Origin: Methanocellales archaeon
GTDB taxonomy: Archaea > Halobacteriota > UBA148 > JAJOKI01
Direction: 5' to 3'
DNA length: 14,801 nt
NCBI GenBank assembly: GCA_021129915.1
Contig: JAJOKI010000004.1
Span: forward strand, 1-14,801
Position numbers and translations under genes: made by a program. A model generated the notes under the pieces. That model made no database searches and was not told the DNA's origin. It was given only the letters and a program-made list of their open reading frames with translations. Position 1 is the stretch's first letter; each line of letters opens with the position of its first letter. Positions 1 through 6,766 of this stretch are shown piece by piece.

Positions 1-1
1 A

Positions 2-394
2 TGCGGTGCAGTGCGATTGGTCCAGGAGGAACTGGATGCCGCAATAGAGGGAGTTCAGCAGGGAAATGTGAAGTTGCCACACATCATCGCAGGTGCGGAG
101 ACGGTGGTCGACAGGGCGGGATTTTCAAATCCATATGCAAAGGCAAAGGCCATGGCATCGTATAAAATGGCTGAGCTCGTCGCAGAGATGAACGTGCAAA
201 CGTGTTTCGTCCTAAGAGAGCCCCCAAAATACATCATGATGGGTGCTGCTGCCCACGAGGTGATGAGGGCTGCAGCGCTGCTCGCTGACACGGCCAGGGA
301 GATCGAGAAGAGTAATGATGTAGTCTCGCGCAGACCTCACGCCGACTCAGGTAAGATTCTGGATAAGAGCGGTTTGTTGGATAAGCCAAGATGA
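2..394 (+). CDS. mtd: F420-dependent methylene-H4MPT dehydrogenase, C-terminal part
   Basis: Only the last 130 or so codons are present; the reading frame is open to the left edge, so the gene is cut by the window and the GTG at 11 is not its start. Mtd reversibly converts methenyl- to methylene-tetrahydromethanopterin using reduced coenzyme F420 in the cytoplasm, a step of methanogenesis or of reverse methyl oxidation. The assignment rests on the family-typical C-terminal stretches FSNPYAKAKAMASYKMAE, the following AAHEVMRAAALLADTAREIEK and the final RPHADSG-like tail. It converges on cdhE with 10 bp between the two stop codons, so it is not part of the cdh transcript. The product shares the tetrahydromethanopterin pool with the corrinoid subunits encoded next door. 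The identification comes from remembered family sequence, with no search run. Confidence 0.9.
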   Translation, partial: CGAVRLVQEELDAAIEGVQQGNVKLPHIIAGAETVVDRAGFSNPYAKAKAMASYKMAELVAEMNVQTCFVLREPPKYIMMGAAAHEVMRAAALLADTAREIEKSNDVVSRRPHADSGKILDKSGLLDKPR

Positions 395-404
395 ATGTTA
401 GTTG

Positions 405-1760
405 TCATGCTTTCCATCTCCCTTCTATGAATTTACCTATATCAGATGAGTCATTTGGTCCGATGAGGATTTTCCATCCACACAACTGTTCCAATTCTCC
501 GGAAATCCGCGCCGCAAGACCTGGAATAGCCATCTTCTTGTGCCTTACTTTTTTCCCAATACCTGTTTCATCGATGGCTTTTTTTACCCTCGACGCGCTT
601 AATTGTCTGCCTGCAACCGCGGCTTCGACGCCAATTCCATCCGTATCCAGGACGATTAAGTAACAGTCGACCTTAGCGGATTCGATGTCCGACGCGACCG
701 TATAATAAGTCAAAGCAAAGTTCGTGGTCAACAATACTGGTGAGTTCTCATCCGGGGAGCCGAATTCTTTTATGCCTGCTTCAACTCTAACAGGCCTTCG
801 CGGGTCTGTGTACAGGTTTTGTCTCAGGGTGAGGATTGGAAGCAATGCCCATATTTCAATATTGTGTAATATGATCAGGTCAGCATATTTGGCCATCATC
901 AAAGAAGCTGCCATTGCCTCCTTGAGTCCATTCCCTCCCTGTAAATAAACGGCCGCAGGAACGCCCAGTATCGGACGATTAAGCACTTTATCTTCGTCCA
1001 TGGCGCTTCTTCTCAGCATCACGAATAGTTGTAGCGTGCAGGGACCCAGACGAGAGCCAGGATCGACGACGATATCGTCTATGCCCATTCTTTGTAAGGC
1101 GTTTACAACGGATTTTAGTTCTGAAATATCGTTATCTGCGAAAACCGCTACAGGGCAATTGTATTTTACGGCCAGTCCTCCAACTTCTTTCCAGGTATCC
1201 TTTGTCGCCGCATAGATCAACGGTTTTTTATGTCCTATAATTTCCAGCGCTTTATTCAGAGCCTCAAAGTTCCAGGAACACAGTATCAGTGCTTTTTTCG
1301 TCCGCTTTGCCGTTTCTTCGACGCATTTCTCGAACTTTGCAGCATCTCCTGACCTGTTTCTTATCGCGATCGCCTGTAGGGTAAGCGTCTCGCCGATTCT
1401 CTCATGTGAAAAATTGTTTACAAATTTTATCCTTTTCGACAATTCCTCTTTGCCCATCTCATCATGAATATCTATGGCAATGGCGGTTTGGTTAAAATAC
1501 GTCAGTTCATGCCTATAAAGGACTTCCTCTCCCCCTATACTAACAGGGAGTTCCCCAAAAACCACCTCTCTAACAGCTGGAGCGAGAATTTCTTCTAAAG
1601 ACTTAAGGCTCTCTCTTTTTAGATGTGGACAGTCCTTGAGTTCGACTTTTCTCTCGATTAGTTGAGAGCCAAAAGCCATGCAGGTCTTCTCGCCGCATTT
1701 TTTACAATTGATTTTTGGCAAGTATTTATAGATATCCAGAGACCCTACCTTTTTTCTCAC
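405..1760 (-). CDS. cdhE: ACDS corrinoid iron-sulfur protein, gamma (large) subunit
   Basis: This 451-residue protein carries the corrinoid that shuttles the methyl group between tetrahydromethanopterin and the acetyl-CoA synthase centre, working as a heterodimer with CdhD. The N-terminal iron-sulfur domain shows Cys19, Cys22, Cys27 and Cys44 (CX2CX4CX16C), the family's [4Fe-4S] motif used to reduce inactive Co(II). A TIM-barrel region follows (about 80-330, with DPGSRLGPC at 233-241). The C-terminal part (about 335-451) corresponds to the cobalamin-binding domain and includes TTNFALTYYTV at 345-355 and the conserved tail IPGLAARIS...GWKILIGPNDSSDI. The ATG at 1760 lies 6 bp after the cdhD stop, so the two genes are co-transcribed. 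The length is normal for the family. It ends the locus and faces mtd, leaving almost no room for a separate terminator. Confidence 0.96.
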   Translation of the reverse strand: MRKKVGSLDIYKYLPKINCKKCGEKTCMAFGSQLIERKVELKDCPHLKRESLKSLEEILAPAVREVVFGELPVSIGGEEVLYRHELTYFNQTAIAIDIHDEMGKEELSKRIKFVNNFSHERIGETLTLQAIAIRNRSGDAAKFEKCVEETAKRTKKALILCSWNFEALNKALEIIGHKKPLIYAATKDTWKEVGGLAVKYNCPVAVFADNDISELKSVVNALQRMGIDDIVVDPGSRLGPCTLQLFVMLRRSAMDEDKVLNRPILGVPAAVYLQGGNGLKEAMAASLMMAKYADLIILHNIEIWALLPILTLRQNLYTDPRRPVRVEAGIKEFGSPDENSPVLLTTNFALTYYTVASDIESAKVDCYLIVLDTDGIGVEAAVAGRQLSASRVKKAIDETGIGKKVRHKKMAIPGLAARISGELEQLCGWKILIGPNDSSDIGKFIEGRWKA

Positions 1761-1766
1761 AATCTA

Positions 1767-2903
1767 TCACAGCCCTATCCAGTTCATATCATCAGTTATC
1801 TCTTTCTTATCGCTGCTCAGCACGTCAACCATGCTCTTGAAAAGTTCTATAGACGTTGGACATATCATCATGAACAGGTTGCACCCAGCCAACCACAGCG
1901 ACATGGCGGTTACAGCCTCCCATAAAGGCCCTCTTTTTTCCCAGTCGCCCCATTCAGGTGCTTTCATCCATGCCTCCCTGGCACCCCATGCATTGGTCGT
2001 TCCAGAAGCTATCGGCATCTGCAAATCGTCATCGCCCTTCAGAGCTGCCAATCTAATCCGCTCCATCGTGCTGAAGGAAAATTCCAAGCCATACCCAAGA
2101 GGTGCGGTGGTGGGGTCCATGATAATGTCTTCTTTTTTAAGACCGATACTAAACAAATGTTTGTTCAGGGTTTTTTGGTTATTGATGTCCAATTGGGTCC
2201 AGGATAACACGGCATGACCATTGTCCAGGCATGCACTGCCGATTTTTTTATAATCCAAATTCATACTAACTGAATTAATCAGGCATCTCTCTCCCTGGGC
2301 GGCTTCTGCCGCTTTTTTCAAAACTTCGGGGTCCTTATCCGGATTGCCCGAGCCCCCTATTATCATAGGAACTTTTACGGCTTGTAATACATCCTCGACC
2401 GTTTTAGCCGCTTCTCGAGCTGTTGTGTCCTTTATGCCCGGGTCGGTGCTTATCAGGTGTATGGTCACCATATCGGCACCATACTTGTCGACGCACAGCT
2501 TCGCCCACTCCGCCGGGTCCTCTAAAACCTCTTCGAAATGCATCCTGACCGGACTTGGTAGAGGTATCTTCATGTCAAAGACGTCGAAAGCGACTGCTGG
2601 TTTGGAGGGGTTTTCAGATTCAAATGGCATCGTTTTATCTCCGCCGACCGTTATAGAATGGTTCCTTGTTCCGCCTTCTGCCTTTGTATTTCCCAATCTC
2701 ACCGGGCTAACTTCTCCCCTGTATTTCACCAGGGGTTTTTCAAAAGTCTGCACACTATATTCGGGGGCCACTTTTTTTACTGCGGGTAAAACTGACAGTG
2801 GGCTGACCGTCAACTCCAGTTCATCGGCGACGACCTTGATGCCCTCCATCTCGATCTGCTCTGCTTGTTTCAGTGCTTCAATAAGTCTGCTTATATCCGT
2901 CAT
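1767..2903 (-). CDS. cdhD: ACDS corrinoid protein, delta (small) subunit
   Basis: This 378-residue protein is the partner of CdhE in the corrinoid methyl-transfer module of acetyl-CoA decarbonylase/synthase. A variable N-terminal segment (about 1-100) precedes a TIM barrel with family-typical stretches: AFDVFDMKIPLPSPVRMHFEEV, the MVTIHLISTDP strand, the IIGGSGNPDKDPEVL turn and IIMDPTTAPLGYG. It looks somewhat shorter than the Methanosarcina homologues I recall (about 430-440 residues), mainly in the N-terminal segment. The ATG at 2903 is preceded by a GAGGG ribosome-binding site (2908-2912) and no better start lies upstream. In Methanosarcina cdhD follows cooC in one operon. Here an unrelated gene lies between them and cdhD has its own TATA-like element and structured leader, so cdhDE may be transcribed separately. 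Confidence 0.95.
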   Translation of the reverse strand: MTDISRLIEALKQAEQIEMEGIKVVADELELTVSPLSVLPAVKKVAPEYSVQTFEKPLVKYRGEVSPVRLGNTKAEGGTRNHSITVGGDKTMPFESENPSKPAVAFDVFDMKIPLPSPVRMHFEEVLEDPAEWAKLCVDKYGADMVTIHLISTDPGIKDTTAREAAKTVEDVLQAVKVPMIIGGSGNPDKDPEVLKKAAEAAQGERCLINSVSMNLDYKKIGSACLDNGHAVLSWTQLDINNQKTLNKHLFSIGLKKEDIIMDPTTAPLGYGLEFSFSTMERIRLAALKGDDDLQMPIASGTTNAWGAREAWMKAPEWGDWEKRGPLWEAVTAMSLWLAGCNLFMMICPTSIELFKSMVDVLSSDKKEITDDMNWIGL

Positions 2904-2909
2904 GTTTCC

Positions 2910-2959
2910 CTCGGGCTGTCAAAGCCGAGTGCGATAGCACCGAGCAACCCGTAAGTTGC
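2910..2959 (-). promoter_or_regulatory. Three adjacent inverted repeats in the cdhD leader
   Basis: Three small hairpin-capable repeats stand one after another just upstream of cdhD. The first has arms 2910-2917 and 2923-2929 (about seven pairs with one bulged G). The second has arms GTGC 2929-2932 and GCAC 2937-2940. The third has arms GCAAC 2944-2948 and GTTGC 2955-2959. In the mRNA the arm at 2910-2917 contains the GAG of the cdhD Shine-Dalgarno GAGGG, so this hairpin would partly cover the ribosome-binding site. A translational or attenuation role is inference; no known riboswitch class was recognised, and the region is too short for a cobalamin riboswitch. Confidence 0.4.
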
Positions 2960-2976
2960 GAGAGTTGGCCTGGGTG

Positions 2977-2990
2977 TTTATAGATATTTA
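2977..2990 (-). promoter_or_regulatory. Candidate archaeal TATA element for cdhDE
   Basis: On the minus strand this reads TAAATATCTATAAA, an archaeal TATA-like element in an AT-rich spot between the inserted gene and cdhD. Transcription would be expected to begin near 2954, giving a leader of about 50 nt that contains the first two inverted repeats. This would let cdhDE be expressed apart from cooC1-cdhABC-cooC2. Only the sequence match and spacing support it. Confidence 0.4.
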
Positions 2991-3058
2991 GAATTCCTTT
3001 CAATCCCCTATCACCATATTTATGAACCTTGCCTTTTAGTGTTAGGTGATGGCATCCT

Positions 3059-3658
3059 TTAGGCATTGCCAACTTTCCCATACTTACTGATTTCTTGACT
3101 GAGTGACTCTCTAAGAGATTTATCTTTAACCAGAAAGAAAAATCTAATTTCGTTGTCATCAATATAAATTGGCAAGTCCCCTGCAATCTTCTTTAGCTCT
3201 TCAGACCTCTCACAAAAGTGTTTTTGAATATTGTTTTGAGTACGAATACGAGGGAAATGCTGATAAATCATCAATATTGAACTTTCATCCATACGCTCAT
3301 ACAAGTCTTTAACTTCACGATATAGAATATGTTTTTCTCTCGACTTTCTAACTTGCAATCCTATATCAGGATCGACAAAAACCAGAGATTTTGACAAGAA
3401 TTCATTCCCTATTTGCTTGAAGTATTCTCGCCTGTTTTCGTGGGAAAAATATTCGTCCAAAAAATTCCTTAAATCTTTGTTTTTTGTTCCTGCTTTTGCT
3501 TTATCGCGATTCCTCTCACCTCCCTGCTTGGTATCATCGTTCTTTGTAAGCATCGGGATGAACGTGAAATGATTAATTGAATCAGTCTCTTCGATGACCC
3601 GTAGGATGAGGTCATACTTAAATAAATCCCTATTGTCCCCAAAATATTGATTCTTCAT
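3059..3658 (-). CDS. Uncharacterised protein inserted between cooC2 and cdhD
   Basis: This 199-residue soluble protein has no signal peptide or membrane segment. It begins MKNQYFGDNRDLFKYDLILR and holds a DPDIG motif (in LVFVDPDIGLQ) and a later MIYQHFPR motif. From memory these resemble a widespread uncharacterised bacterial/archaeal family with an N-terminal GD..D..KY..L, a central D-P-D-x-G and a Y-x-H-x-P/T-R segment; I cannot name a function. The acidic DPD motif would suit a metal-dependent or nucleotide-modifying enzyme, but that is a guess. The ATG at 3658 has a strong ribosome-binding site, GGAGGTGA. The gene is AT-richer than the cdh genes, rich in Lys/Asn/Arg, and flanked by 155-bp spacers on each side, unlike the tight packing around it. 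It has no evident role in CODH/ACS and looks acquired. Confidence 0.7.
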   Translation of the reverse strand: MKNQYFGDNRDLFKYDLILRVIEETDSINHFTFIPMLTKNDDTKQGGERNRDKAKAGTKNKDLRNFLDEYFSHENRREYFKQIGNEFLSKSLVFVDPDIGLQVRKSREKHILYREVKDLYERMDESSILMIYQHFPRIRTQNNIQKHFCERSEELKKIAGDLPIYIDDNEIRFFFLVKDKSLRESLSQEISKYGKVGNA

Positions 3659-3764
3659 AATTCACCTCCGATAAAAATCACCATTCCTGCAAAGCCTTCT
3701 AATTACTTTTTCGCCTGAAACTTTCCTAACTTTATTCACCTACTTACAAAATGTGTTTCTACCA

Positions 3765-3774
3765 CTTAAATATT
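3765..3774 (-). promoter_or_regulatory. Weak TATA-like element upstream of the inserted gene
   Basis: The minus strand reads AATATTTAAG here, preceded by an A-rich stretch that could serve as a BRE. It lies about 110 bp before the ATG at 3658, so the leader would be long (about 80 nt). It could give the inserted gene its own transcription between cooC2 and cdhD, but the match is poor and reading through from cooC2 is equally possible. Confidence 0.25.
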
Positions 3775-3813
3775 CTTTATCAAACTCAAACGTTGGGATA
3801 CTCAAGCCGAATT

Positions 3814-4590
3814 TCACTTTTGAGGTTGACGTGGCACATCATAATATGATAATTTGTCCATGATGGCTTCTACGGCTTTTGTTGCGTTGCACTCTTCTAA
3901 ATCCAGTAAAGACCTTCCTGCGAAGAGATATTCCTCGATACAAATGTCATAGGGAATCATTCCTAAAAACTCCGGTCCGAGGGATTCCACCCTCTCGGTG
4001 ATCGCCTTCTCATGCTCTGCATTCACTCTGTTCGCCACCAGATACAGGTGTTTGAACCTGGCGCCAAGTTTGCCAGCCAGCTCATTTATCCTTTTTGCCG
4101 TGTCAAATCCATGTTGAGACATGTCCGTCACGATGATCATATCGTCCACGCCCAGAGTGGTCTTCCTGCTTATATGCTCCAGACCTGCTTCGGCGTCGAT
4201 GATGACGTGGTCGTAACTCTTCGTCATCGAATCTATTACCCATCTGAGTACGTTGTTTACCGAACAATAGCATCCAGGTCCTTCAGGTCGCCCCATCACC
4301 AGAATGTCGAAATCAGGCGTCTCTGCAATTATCTCAAATACCCTTGACTCCAGCCACGTGTCCTTGGAGTATCCTGGCGGCAGTTGGGATTGCTTTGTCA
4401 GCAACTCCTCTTTGATATCCCCGACGGTGTTTTTAACGGACACTCCCAACATACCTGGCAGATTAAAGTCAGGGTCGGCATCTATTGCCAGGATATTTTT
4501 TTCGCCATCTTTCACCATCTTTCTGATCATGAGGGCGGCAAGCATGGTTTTTCCCACTCCGCCTTTACCGGACACGGCAAGAATCCTCAT
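3814..4590 (-). CDS. cooC: CooC-type nickel-insertion ATPase (second copy, downstream of cdhC)
   Basis: This 258-residue SIMIBI-class P-loop ATPase belongs to the CooC/AcsF family, which uses ATP to deliver nickel into the active-site clusters of CODH or acetyl-CoA synthase. The deviant Walker A KGGVGKT lies at residues 9-15, with DADPDFN at 38-43. The family's metal-binding CXC motif is present as GPGCYC (Cys107, Cys109). A switch-like IDAEAGLEH follows and SQHGFDTAKRINELA near the C-terminal half is typical. The gene occupies the position of cooC in the Methanosarcina cdh operon, between cdhC and cdhD. The start ATG at 4590 overlaps a 24-codon ORF by the four bases ATGA, and a G-rich ribosome-binding site lies just before it. 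Position next to cdhC makes an A-cluster role conceivable (inference). The gene downstream is unrelated. Confidence 0.93.
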   Translation of the reverse strand: MRILAVSGKGGVGKTMLAALMIRKMVKDGEKNILAIDADPDFNLPGMLGVSVKNTVGDIKEELLTKQSQLPPGYSKDTWLESRVFEIIAETPDFDILVMGRPEGPGCYCSVNNVLRWVIDSMTKSYDHVIIDAEAGLEHISRKTTLGVDDMIIVTDMSQHGFDTAKRINELAGKLGARFKHLYLVANRVNAEHEKAITERVESLGPEFLGMIPYDICIEEYLFAGRSLLDLEECNATKAVEAIMDKLSYYDVPRQPQK

Positions 4591-4661
4591 CGAGTCCCCC
4601 CGATCGTCACGCCCACCAGTTCGATGCTGTACTCTTTCAGAATCTCATGATCCTTTATCAT
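4587..4661 (-). CDS. Possible 24-residue micro-ORF translationally coupled to cooC2
   Basis: Immediately after the TAG of the 58-codon gene, an ATG at 4661 opens a frame encoding MIKDHEILKEY, then SIELVGVTIGGTR, ending in a TGA that overlaps the cooC2 ATG (ATGA). An AGGA-type ribosome-binding site sits about 9 nt upstream. The zero-gap and 4-bp-overlap junctions match the coupling seen elsewhere in this window, so translation is plausible. It may be a leader peptide or a coupler for cooC2, the remnant of a longer gene, or a chance frame. I recognise no homologue. Confidence 0.35.
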   Translation of the reverse strand: MIKDHEILKEYSIELVGVTIGGTR

Positions 4662-4838
4662 CTACTTCTTCCTGATTATGACTTGATCTATGTGTATCAT
4701 TGCGTTCTTCAAAACCAGCTTGATGCCCCCTGTTTGTGGGATGTGTTCGGTTGCAGAAACCTGCGCTTTCGGAATCGCTGTAGTCGGAGAGCTCTCTCTT
4801 TTCTTAATTTTTAATTTCAATGGTTTTTTATCACTCAT
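4662..4838 (-). CDS. Small basic protein between cdhC and cooC2
   Basis: This encodes a 58-residue protein beginning MSDKKPLKLKIKKRESS and ending KLVLKNAMIHIDQVIIRKK. The N-terminus is strongly basic, the middle is Pro/Ser/Thr-rich and probably disordered, and the last 20 residues alternate hydrophobic and polar positions like a short beta hairpin. An ATG at 4865 in the same frame would overlap the cdhC 3' end, but the ATG at 4838 is preferred because a TGAGGT ribosome-binding site lies 7 nt upstream and the start falls 10 bp after the cdhC stop. It is clearly in the operon. I have an unverified impression that the closing ILKNAKI.I.KVII-like stretch occurs at the C-terminal tail of methanogen CdhC proteins, which would make this a split-off tail of the acetyl-CoA synthase subunit. 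No function is assigned. Confidence 0.6.
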   Translation of the reverse strand: MSDKKPLKLKIKKRESSPTTAIPKAQVSATEHIPQTGGIKLVLKNAMIHIDQVIIRKK

Positions 4839-4848
4839 TTTTACAACC

Positions 4849-6210
4849 TCACTCCAGTATTCCATCTTCTCGAAGCCCGTCTATGACCTTCATCACTTGG
4901 TCCTCACTTATGCCAAGCTCTTTGGCAGCCTCTTCAGGATATATCTCCCCCTCTCGTTTTTCTATATATGCTATGAGTTTGTTTTTCAGCTCTTCCGTGA
5001 CCTCAAACCCCCATCGCTGAACCACTGGATGAGCTTTCTTTTCCAAAAATGCCTTGAGGGAATCGATATCTGTGGCATCGTCTTCCATGGCTATTCTTTC
5101 GCGAAGTTCCTCTGGAATGGCATCCCCAACCATTTCTTTCGCGCTCTTCGGCAGCCACACAATACGGTCCCAACCACCATCTGCCTGCAGGAACTTTCGA
5201 GACCGCATATATTCTATGGCCATCCCCAGGATACCCTCACCCTGTCTCCCCCCGCCAGTTTGCGCCGCCAATCTTGAGAAGGGTACGCCGATCGGAGTAT
5301 CCCCAGGGTATTCCCTGTGCACAACACCAATTCCATCCACTTCTGGGATGTAGAACGCTAGCGACTCGAAACACCCACAGGATGTGTGCGGGTAACCAAA
5401 CATGCTGTGCAGATAACATCTCTCGGTCTCGCCATCTGATCTCTCTGCTACCACCTCGTTCACCCCGGCGTACTCCCCTTTTATCGCATCCAAGAGCTCG
5501 CCTTTTTGGACTGGAAAGTTCGTACCCTTGGGGTCCGCCCTCGTGGCAGCCCTGCCCTCGAGCCAGCTTATCGAGCCGCAAAGGGACATTCTTTCCGGCG
5601 TTATGATGCAGACGTGTGTTGGGGCAAAACTTTGACACATTAGGCACGCATAAAACTCATCTACTTCCTCTTCGCTCAATGCTCTTGCCCTTGCATCTCT
5701 GGCTTCATAGGTTTTCTTTGCATTGCCCACAAATTCCACTACCTCCTTTTCGTCTGTGATGAATGTGACCTGCATTTTCTCGATGATCGGCAACTCAGAC
5801 TTGAACAATTTGATTAAAGCTTGACCCATGTATTTCAGGTTGAAGCCCTTTGCATGGGCTTCCTTGCTCAACCTACACCAGATGTCGTATCTCTGATTCA
5901 GGTGCATGAATCCCTCTATAAAGTTGCAGTACTCGTGTATCCTTCTCTCAACTACACCTTCCATATCCTCTTCCAACTTTTCTCCAGCCACCTCAACGAA
6001 GATGCCAAAAGGATATCTGCCACCCTCCTCCATCTCTCCGATGTCTAAACCTTTTACTTCAACCCTGCCATCTTCTATCTCATCTGCCTTCCTCAATTTC
6101 GCGAGCTCTGCTTTTGCTTTTACCTTCGGTCCTCCCAGCTCAATGTACATGTCATCTTTTCTTATTCTCTCTCCCTCAAACTGAGGACCGATCTCGAATG
6201 GTAATTCCAT
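4849..6210 (-). CDS. cdhC: Acetyl-CoA synthase, ACDS beta subunit
   Basis: This 453-residue subunit forms or cleaves acetyl-CoA from methyl, CO and CoA at the A-cluster. The [4Fe-4S] cysteines are Cys189, Cys192, Cys201 and Cys211 (CX2CX8CX9C), followed 67 residues later by the Cys278-Gly-Cys280 motif that binds the distal nickel. This spacing matches the Moorella ACS A-cluster. As in other archaeal beta subunits, the bacterial N-terminal CODH-docking domain is absent. After HPVVQRW (394-400), where the catalytic core should end, there is a helical tail (about 401-453) with EEAAKELGISEDQVMKVIDG, which looks like a helix-turn-helix or winged-helix fold; this is unusual for the family as I know it. 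The ATG at 6210 lies 3 bp after the cdhB stop. The stop lies 10 bp before the small basic gene. Confidence 0.96.
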   Translation of the reverse strand: MELPFEIGPQFEGERIRKDDMYIELGGPKVKAKAELAKLRKADEIEDGRVEVKGLDIGEMEEGGRYPFGIFVEVAGEKLEEDMEGVVERRIHEYCNFIEGFMHLNQRYDIWCRLSKEAHAKGFNLKYMGQALIKLFKSELPIIEKMQVTFITDEKEVVEFVGNAKKTYEARDARARALSEEEVDEFYACLMCQSFAPTHVCIITPERMSLCGSISWLEGRAATRADPKGTNFPVQKGELLDAIKGEYAGVNEVVAERSDGETERCYLHSMFGYPHTSCGCFESLAFYIPEVDGIGVVHREYPGDTPIGVPFSRLAAQTGGGRQGEGILGMAIEYMRSRKFLQADGGWDRIVWLPKSAKEMVGDAIPEELRERIAMEDDATDIDSLKAFLEKKAHPVVQRWGFEVTEELKNKLIAYIEKREGEIYPEEAAKELGISEDQVMKVIDGLREDGILE

Positions 6211-6213
6211 ATT

Positions 6214-6759
6214 TTAATCCCTCCTTAACGTTTCAACGAGTTTATTCAATTTTTCACCATCTATTATGATGGACATATCTGCGCTCGGATGATAGCGAGG
6301 ACAGATGGTTATGGTCCTTAGATGTGGGGCGAAATGCCTCAGAGTCGATAGTCCTTGTTCGCCAAGGGCGCAAAAGACCCCGAAAAGGACCACGAGGTCA
6401 TGTTGCCCCTCTTTCCTTATGCCGTTCCACTCTGAGTCCCTGAGCCTGTCAACTATGTTGACGGCTGGCATCCATGCATCTGGTTCAAAGCCCTTCTGCA
6501 AAAACCCTTTTATCGCATGAGAGACGGCGACCACTGGTACGTCATGTGCCTCTGCCATTTCAATAGCATAGTCCAGTGCCAGCTTACCATTATATTTTGC
6601 CTCCAATAACGAAGGTCCGAATACATATAGGGGTCTCTTTGCCTTCTTTATCAACTTGCCAAGGACTTCTGGAGAGATCACCCTGGGCATATCGCCCTTG
6701 CCAATTCCCCTGCCAAGCTGCCATGACCTATTAATGCTCACATTGTCTTCTTTCGCCAT
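6214..6759 (-). CDS. cdhB: CODH complex epsilon subunit
   Basis: This 181-residue protein is the small partner of CdhA in the alpha2-epsilon2 CO dehydrogenase part of the complex. The length is usual for the family (about 170). It has a Rossmann-like DHS-type fold with KRPLYVFGPSLLEAKY, the segment VPVVAVSHAIKGFLQKGF and DLVVLFGVFCALGEQGLSTLRHF, then ITICPRYHPSADMSI near the C-terminus. In the known archaeal enzyme the epsilon subunit packs on CdhA near the electron-transfer clusters and is thought to influence redox partner use; it carries no catalytic cluster itself. The ATG at 6759 is 7 bp after the cdhA stop, with a GGAG-type ribosome-binding site inside the cdhA end, and the stop is 3 bp before cdhC. 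Confidence 0.95.
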   Translation of the reverse strand: MAKEDNVSINRSWQLGRGIGKGDMPRVISPEVLGKLIKKAKRPLYVFGPSLLEAKYNGKLALDYAIEMAEAHDVPVVAVSHAIKGFLQKGFEPDAWMPAVNIVDRLRDSEWNGIRKEGQHDLVVLFGVFCALGEQGLSTLRHFAPHLRTITICPRYHPSADMSIIIDGEKLNKLVETLRRD

Positions 6760-6766
6760 CGTGCCA

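Noticed and set aside
2344..2937. Plus-strand open frame of 197 codons
   Set aside because: It is antisense to cdhD and has no ribosome-binding site or recognisable motif.
2910..2959. Cobalamin riboswitch upstream of the corrinoid-protein gene cdhD
   Set aside because: The region is far too short and no B12-box-like sequence is seen; only simple stems are present.
2878..3186. Minus-strand frame of 102 codons spanning the cdhD leader
   Set aside because: It overlaps both the inserted gene and the start of cdhD in another frame, and lacks family features.
4690..5277. Long plus-strand open frame of 195 codons
   Set aside because: It lies antisense to cdhC, whose cluster-binding cysteines and operon position are unambiguous; its translation is low-complexity and Ser/Leu-rich, typical of a shadow frame.
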